A stretch of DNA of 64,000 bases, taken from Salinibacterium sp. TMP30. Its GTDB lineage: Bacteria > Actinomycetota > Actinomycetes > Actinomycetales > Microbacteriaceae. Below, piece after piece: positions 60,954-64,000 of the stretch; within the stretch, counting starts at the first letter, position 1, and every line of letters starts with the position of its first letter. Under the pieces are notes generated by a model. The model had not been told where the DNA came from and ran no database searches. It was given only the letters and a program-made list of their open reading frames with translations. Location of the stretch: NCBI RefSeq assembly GCF_038397785.1, contig NZ_CP151642.1, positions 2,621,430-2,685,429 of the forward strand. Reading direction: 5' to 3'. A program made the position numbers and the translations under genes.

Positions 60954-61589
60954 TCAGTCCACTCTAGCCCGAAAGACCCTAGTGATCTCTGGGGTAATTC
61001 CCTCACCAAGCACAAGAGACTCGACATCCCTTAGTCCCGCCTTGCGGATCGCCTTTGACGCAGATTCAATCTCTTCGTCAATGCGGGCGCCCTTCATAAA
61101 CACCATTTCTCCGCCTCGTGCAAGGAGGTGCTCGGTCGCGGGGATCAGCTTTGTAAGAGCAGTGACCGCACGCGCCGTCATCTGTGTCAAAGCTTCGGCA
61201 TACGGAGCATCCTGGGATCGCGAGCGATCAACGACTACGTTCGTCAGCCCGAGACGGTCCGATTCCGCCCTCAACCAATCAACGCGACGTTCCATTGGCT
61301 CAATGAGAACAAACTCGACATCAGGACGCGCGATTGCGAGAACGAGTCCTGGAAGCCCGGCGCCGCTACCGATGTCACCAACAAGGCCCGGACGAAGCAG
61401 GGGAGCGACCAGAACACAATTCACAATGTGACGAGTCCACAGGCGCGGAACTTCTAAGGGACCAATGAGTCCAAGCTCTTCACCGCGAAGAGCGAGGCTA
61501 TGGGTGTACTGCCGCGCGAGATCGATGCGCTCGCCGAACAGCTTCGCAGCAACTTCGGGCTCGATCTCGAGCCCCAACTCTTCGATCAA
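60954..61589 (-). CDS. rsmG: 16S rRNA (guanine-N7) methyltransferase RsmG
   Basis: 211 residues. AdoMet motif VGDIGSGAGLPGLVLAIARP; N-terminal EVPRLWTRHIVNCVLVAPLL; ARAVTALTKLI. Methylates G527 (E. coli number) of 16S rRNA. Start read as TTG at 61589, directly beside parS site 5; no ribosome site is visible because parS occupies that position. Coupling to jag (stop at 61604) is possible. Confidence 0.94.
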   Translation of the reverse strand: MIEELGLEIEPEVAAKLFGERIDLARQYTHSLALRGEELGLIGPLEVPRLWTRHIVNCVLVAPLLRPGLVGDIGSGAGLPGLVLAIARPDVEFVLIEPMERRVDWLRAESDRLGLTNVVVDRSRSQDAPYAEALTQMTARAVTALTKLIPATEHLLARGGEMVFMKGARIDEEIESASKAIRKAGLRDVESLVLGEGITPEITRVFRARVD

Positions 61590-61605
61590 TGTTTCACGTG
61601 AAACT
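61590..61605. other. parS: parS site 5, between jag and rsmG
   Basis: TGTTTCACGTGAAACT, one mismatch to consensus. It fills the whole jag-rsmG gap and touches the jag stop and the rsmG start. Confidence 0.93.
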
Positions 61606-62134
61606 ATGGGCGGGTGATGACGGTGTGGCGGTCACGGCCTTCGCCGCGCGACTGCGAAACGAAACCACGTTCGGCGACGACGTCATGAACAAGTTTGCGC
61701 TCGTAGGAGGACATTGCGGGAAGTGCAGCGGAATCCGCCCCCGCTTCAATCCGCTCGACCGCGGTATCAACGAGATGGGAAAGCTCAGCCGCACGGGCCT
61801 CGCGTGATCCCCCAATATCGAGGATGAGGCGCGAGAATGCGCCGGTCTTATTCTGCACTGCGATACGGGTTAATTCTTGGAGCGCAGTCACAGTATCGGG
61901 GCGAGACAACAAACGCAGATTCGTGTTCTCGCTCGACGTCACAGAGACATAAGCGCGGCCGGAACGAGCATCAATCTCGATGTCACCATCGAGGTCTGCG
62001 ATGTCCAGCAGCTCCTCAATGTAGTCAGCGGCGATGTCGCCTTCTTCTTCCAACTGAGCAGAAGTACGATCTTCGCGATCATCAACAAGGGCCGTCTCAA
62101 CAGCGGCGCTTTCAGTGTCAGAAACGTTTGTCAT
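61604..62134 (-). CDS. jag: Jag (KhpB) KH-R3H RNA-binding protein
   Basis: 176 residues. KH domain (about 60-120) and R3H domain with SSYERKLVHDVVAERG (Arg-x3-His, RKLVH). Acidic N-terminus. Lies between yidC and rsmG as usual. Overlaps yidC by 4 nt. RNA-binding regulator linked to cell envelope genes. Confidence 0.94.
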   Translation of the reverse strand: MTNVSDTESAAVETALVDDREDRTSAQLEEEGDIAADYIEELLDIADLDGDIEIDARSGRAYVSVTSSENTNLRLLSRPDTVTALQELTRIAVQNKTGAFSRLILDIGGSREARAAELSHLVDTAVERIEAGADSAALPAMSSYERKLVHDVVAERGFVSQSRGEGRDRHTVITRP

Positions 62135-63126
62135 TTCCTTTTTCCCTGCTTCTTCTTGGCACGGTTCTTGCTAACGGGTTGATCCCGCTGCGGGTTCTTG
62201 GGTTCTTCGGCTACAAGGGTTCCTGTCCCAGTTCCGGATCCGGAGTCGGGGGTTTCTTCGATGATTCCCTTGCGCTGGTTACGTTTGGCTAAACGAGCTT
62301 CACGAGCTAAGGCTGCCTCGCTACCAGGAGTCGGCATGTTGCGGATCACGAGGAACTGCTGGCCCATCGTCCAGAAGTTCGAAACGAGCCAGTAGAACAT
62401 CACGCCGAGCGGGAAGGTGAATCCCGAGAAGGCAAAGACGAGGGGGAGTAGATACAACATTATCCGCTGCTGGCGGTACATGGGACTTGCCTTCATCTCC
62501 GCCGACTGGTTCTTCGACATGATCTGAAGTTGCGTAATGAACTGTGAGCCGGTCATCAAAATCACCATGATGACCGCGGTGACGATTACAGCGACGTTGC
62601 CTTCAGCAGTACTAATGGCCAAGTGTAAAGGGGCGATACCAAAGAGCGACGAAGTTCCGAAGGACTCGGACAAATCAGAGTTGAGTAAACCGACTCCTGG
62701 AGCATTGCCCTCTAGCTGCGCATTTCGCAGCACAGAGAACAGTCCAAAGAAAATGGGCATCTGGAGCAAGAGCGGAAGGCACGAGCTGAAGGGATTCGTA
62801 CCGGCGTTTTTATACATCGCCATCGTCTCGCGAGACATAGCCTCACGAGAGAATTGATCCTTCTTGCCCTTGTACTTGTCCTGGATCTTCTTGAGCTGAG
62901 GCGCCACTTCCATCATGCGACGCTGGCTCTTAATTTGGCGGACAAAAACCGGAATCAACGCAGCACGCACCACGAGCACAAGTCCCACGATCGACAACAC
63001 CCACGTGAGGCCGGCATCTGCATTCATCCCGAAGAAGGTCAGAACCTCGTGGAAGGCAACGAGAATTGCCTCAATAACCCACTTGATTGGCCACAACAGT
63101 GTGCCAAAGAAAGCAAAAAGATCCAT
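62131..63126 (-). CDS. yidC: Membrane protein insertase YidC
   Basis: 331 residues. Five-span core: LSIVGLVLVVRAALIPVFVRQ, RETMAMYKNAGTNPFSSCLPLLLQMP, QFITQLQIMSK and FTFPLGVMFYWLVSNFWTMGQQ. Basic C-terminal tail (KKKQGKRK) for ribosome contact. Inserts proteins with or without SecYEG. Confidence 0.97.
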   Translation of the reverse strand: MDLFAFFGTLLWPIKWVIEAILVAFHEVLTFFGMNADAGLTWVLSIVGLVLVVRAALIPVFVRQIKSQRRMMEVAPQLKKIQDKYKGKKDQFSREAMSRETMAMYKNAGTNPFSSCLPLLLQMPIFFGLFSVLRNAQLEGNAPGVGLLNSDLSESFGTSSLFGIAPLHLAISTAEGNVAVIVTAVIMVILMTGSQFITQLQIMSKNQSAEMKASPMYRQQRIMLYLLPLVFAFSGFTFPLGVMFYWLVSNFWTMGQQFLVIRNMPTPGSEAALAREARLAKRNQRKGIIEETPDSGSGTGTGTLVAEEPKNPQRDQPVSKNRAKKKQGKRK

Positions 63127-63133
63127 GTGGTGG

Positions 63134-63445
63134 TTAGCCCCTTTCGTGGCTTGCGGCTACAACAAAGCCGAACCGGGTGATCTGGTAGCGGTCATGCCGC
63201 CGAGCCGGGATGTCGTCGATTCCGCCCTCTGCCCACGGGTGGCAACGAAGAATACGACGGGAACCAAGCCACACGCCACGAATAACTCCGTGTTGTTGAA
63301 TGGCTTGAAGCGTGTAGTGAGAACACGAAGGATAGTAACGGCACACATCACCGTACAGAGGGGAGATGACTGCACGATATACACGGAGAATGAGAACACA
63401 CACGTTGCGCGGAATCAGCATCGCGAACGTCAGGACGGTTTTCAT
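63134..63445 (-). CDS. yidD: Membrane protein insertion efficiency factor YidD
   Basis: 103 residues. YRAVISPLYGDVCRYYPSCSHY with Cys residues and RRILRCHPWAEGG are the family signatures. Overlaps rnpA by 4 nt and precedes yidC by 8 nt. Confidence 0.96.
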   Translation of the reverse strand: MKTVLTFAMLIPRNVCVLILRVYRAVISPLYGDVCRYYPSCSHYTLQAIQQHGVIRGVWLGSRRILRCHPWAEGGIDDIPARRHDRYQITRFGFVVAASHERG

Positions 63446-63783
63446 TCCTTCACCACGATGCGGTCGATCCCTTCTGCAATCTCAGCGTGTAGCGTAGCCC
63501 ACTCAGCTTGCGCCGAACCTGCAAGAGCACGAACCACAATGTCCGAACTAACGTCGACATCGTGGAGAAGCTGGAACGCTGCCGCACGAAGTCTGCGACG
63601 AACCCTATTGCGAACTACCGCGTTGCCCACAGCTTTGGAAACAATGAAGCCAAAGCGCACGTTGTTTGATCGCTCATTCTTCACCACATGAACAACGCAG
63701 TGCGGTGCGGAATAACGACGCCCCCGACGAACAGCCAAACGAAAGTCGCTCGGATGAGTTACGCGGTTCGCCTTAGACAGCAC
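63442..63783 (-). CDS. rnpA: Ribonuclease P protein component
   Basis: 113 residues. Signature RFGFIVSKAVGNAVVRNRVRRRLRAA. GTG start. Helps RNase P RNA process pre-tRNAs. Overlaps yidD by 4 nt and follows rpmH by 9 nt. Confidence 0.97.
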   Translation of the reverse strand: MLSKANRVTHPSDFRLAVRRGRRYSAPHCVVHVVKNERSNNVRFGFIVSKAVGNAVVRNRVRRRLRAAAFQLLHDVDVSSDIVVRALAGSAQAEWATLHAEIAEGIDRIVVKE

Positions 63784-63792
63784 CGGGCGAGA

Positions 63793-63930
63793 TTACGCGG
63801 AGAGTTCGGTGCGTCCCTTGCGACGACGAGCGCCGAGGATCGCGCGGCCTGCACGGGTGCGCATACGCAAACGGAAACCGTGAACCTTCGCACGGCGACG
63901 GTTGTTTGGCTGAAAAGTTCTCTTGCTCAT
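63793..63930 (-). CDS. rpmH: 50S ribosomal protein L34
   Basis: 45 residues: [20 protein letters not shown] and [23 protein letters not shown] at 63930 with GGAG 8 nt upstream. First gene of the rpmH-rnpA-yidD-yidC-jag-rsmG-parA-parB run; dnaA is expected on the other side of the upstream region. Confidence 0.98.
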   Translation of the reverse strand: MSKRTFQPNNRRRAKVHGFRLRMRTRAGRAILGARRRKGRTELSA

Positions 63931-63975
63931 AGCTATATCTCCAAGGCCCAGCTCTGGCGGCCGGGAAGAATTGGT

Positions 63976-63997
63976 TGGCCCTAGGGCCAGAAGTCAA
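63976..63997 (-). promoter_or_regulatory. rpmH promoter region with a palindrome
   Basis: TGGCCCTAGGGCCA (63976-63989) is a perfect 14-bp palindrome. A TTGACT -35-like hexamer (minus strand, 63992-63997) stands just upstream of it, so the palindrome would sit between -35 and -10. The -10 is not clear. The window ends 3 bp later. Confidence 0.4.
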
Positions 63998-64000
63998 CTG

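Noticed and set aside
60886..61027. N-terminal extension of parA by 47 codons
   Set aside because: It overlaps the end of rsmG and its sequence does not look like a ParA N-terminus.

Overview
The window is 64 kb of an actinobacterial chromosome, most probably from the family Microbacteriaceae. The grounds are a moderately high GC content, many GTG and TTG starts, a branched-chain or pyruvate dehydrogenase-type E1/E2 operon, a CopD-CtaG fusion, Zn-free ribosomal protein variants, and the conserved gene order that flanks the replication origin. I cannot fix the genus. The right end reads rpmH-rnpA-yidD-yidC-jag-rsmG-parA-parB on the minus strand with five parS centromere sites. This is the origin-proximal region, and dnaA/oriC should lie just beyond position 64,000.

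Layout. Positions 1-10.7 kb are a surface-glycan island: a secreted beta-propeller/FnIII/LamG protein (cut by the window edge), a membrane-anchored partner, two glycosyltransferases, a Gfo/Idh/MocA dehydrogenase, an aldo-keto-reductase-like protein of unknown role, a CDP-alcohol phosphatidyltransferase and a WbaP-like initiating phosphosugar transferase. Its intergenic regions carry a recurring G-tract palindrome (TACCCCC-N4..6-GGGGGTA type). The transferase start codon sits inside a long GNRA-capped hairpin. Positions 10.7-17.3 kb hold a Ca2+/Na+ antiporter-type protein, small membrane proteins, a DHA2-type MFS exporter, heme oxygenase, a second Gfo/Idh/MocA protein and an acetyltransferase. 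Positions 17.3-24.4 kb are an amino-sugar operon: a GntR/DasR-like regulator with dre-like half-sites upstream, a GlcNAc-type kinase, a SIS protein, a leaderless (cytosolic) GH84 beta-N-acetylglucosaminidase, and an ABC importer without its own ATPase. Positions 24.4-29 kb carry a PIF1-like helicase, an unknown anchored protein and the CopD-CtaG fusion. Positions 29-33.5 kb are a zinc-homeostasis block: HU, cysteine-less S14/L33/L28, a Fur-family (Zur-like) regulator, and znuB-znuC-znuA with a Zur-like operator.

Positions 33.6-44.9 kb contain an AI-2E family permease, an E2/E1beta/E1alpha 2-oxoacid dehydrogenase operon with hisC, a small WXG100-like protein overlapping a membrane-embedded GHSQG hydrolase, a low-molecular-weight phosphatase and purB, followed by two membrane proteins. 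Positions 45-50.2 kb are dnaB, rplI, rpsR, ssb, rpsF and cca on the minus strand. Positions 50.3-58.6 kb are a DUF6049-like protein, murJ, trxB (with a near-perfect SigR/SigH-type promoter) and trxA, then an SDR, a PLP aminotransferase and a D-Ala-D-Ala ligase-family enzyme. Positions 58.6-64 kb are the segregation and rpmH operon region. I saw no tRNA, rRNA, insertion sequence, prophage or CRISPR array.

The parts that look least described are: (i) the G-tract palindrome family with hairpin-controlled genes in the surface-glycan island, and its three-gene polyol-phosphate-like module; (ii) the WXG100-like/GHSQG hydrolase pair; and (iii) two parS sites placed exactly over the probable start regions of parA and rsmG.
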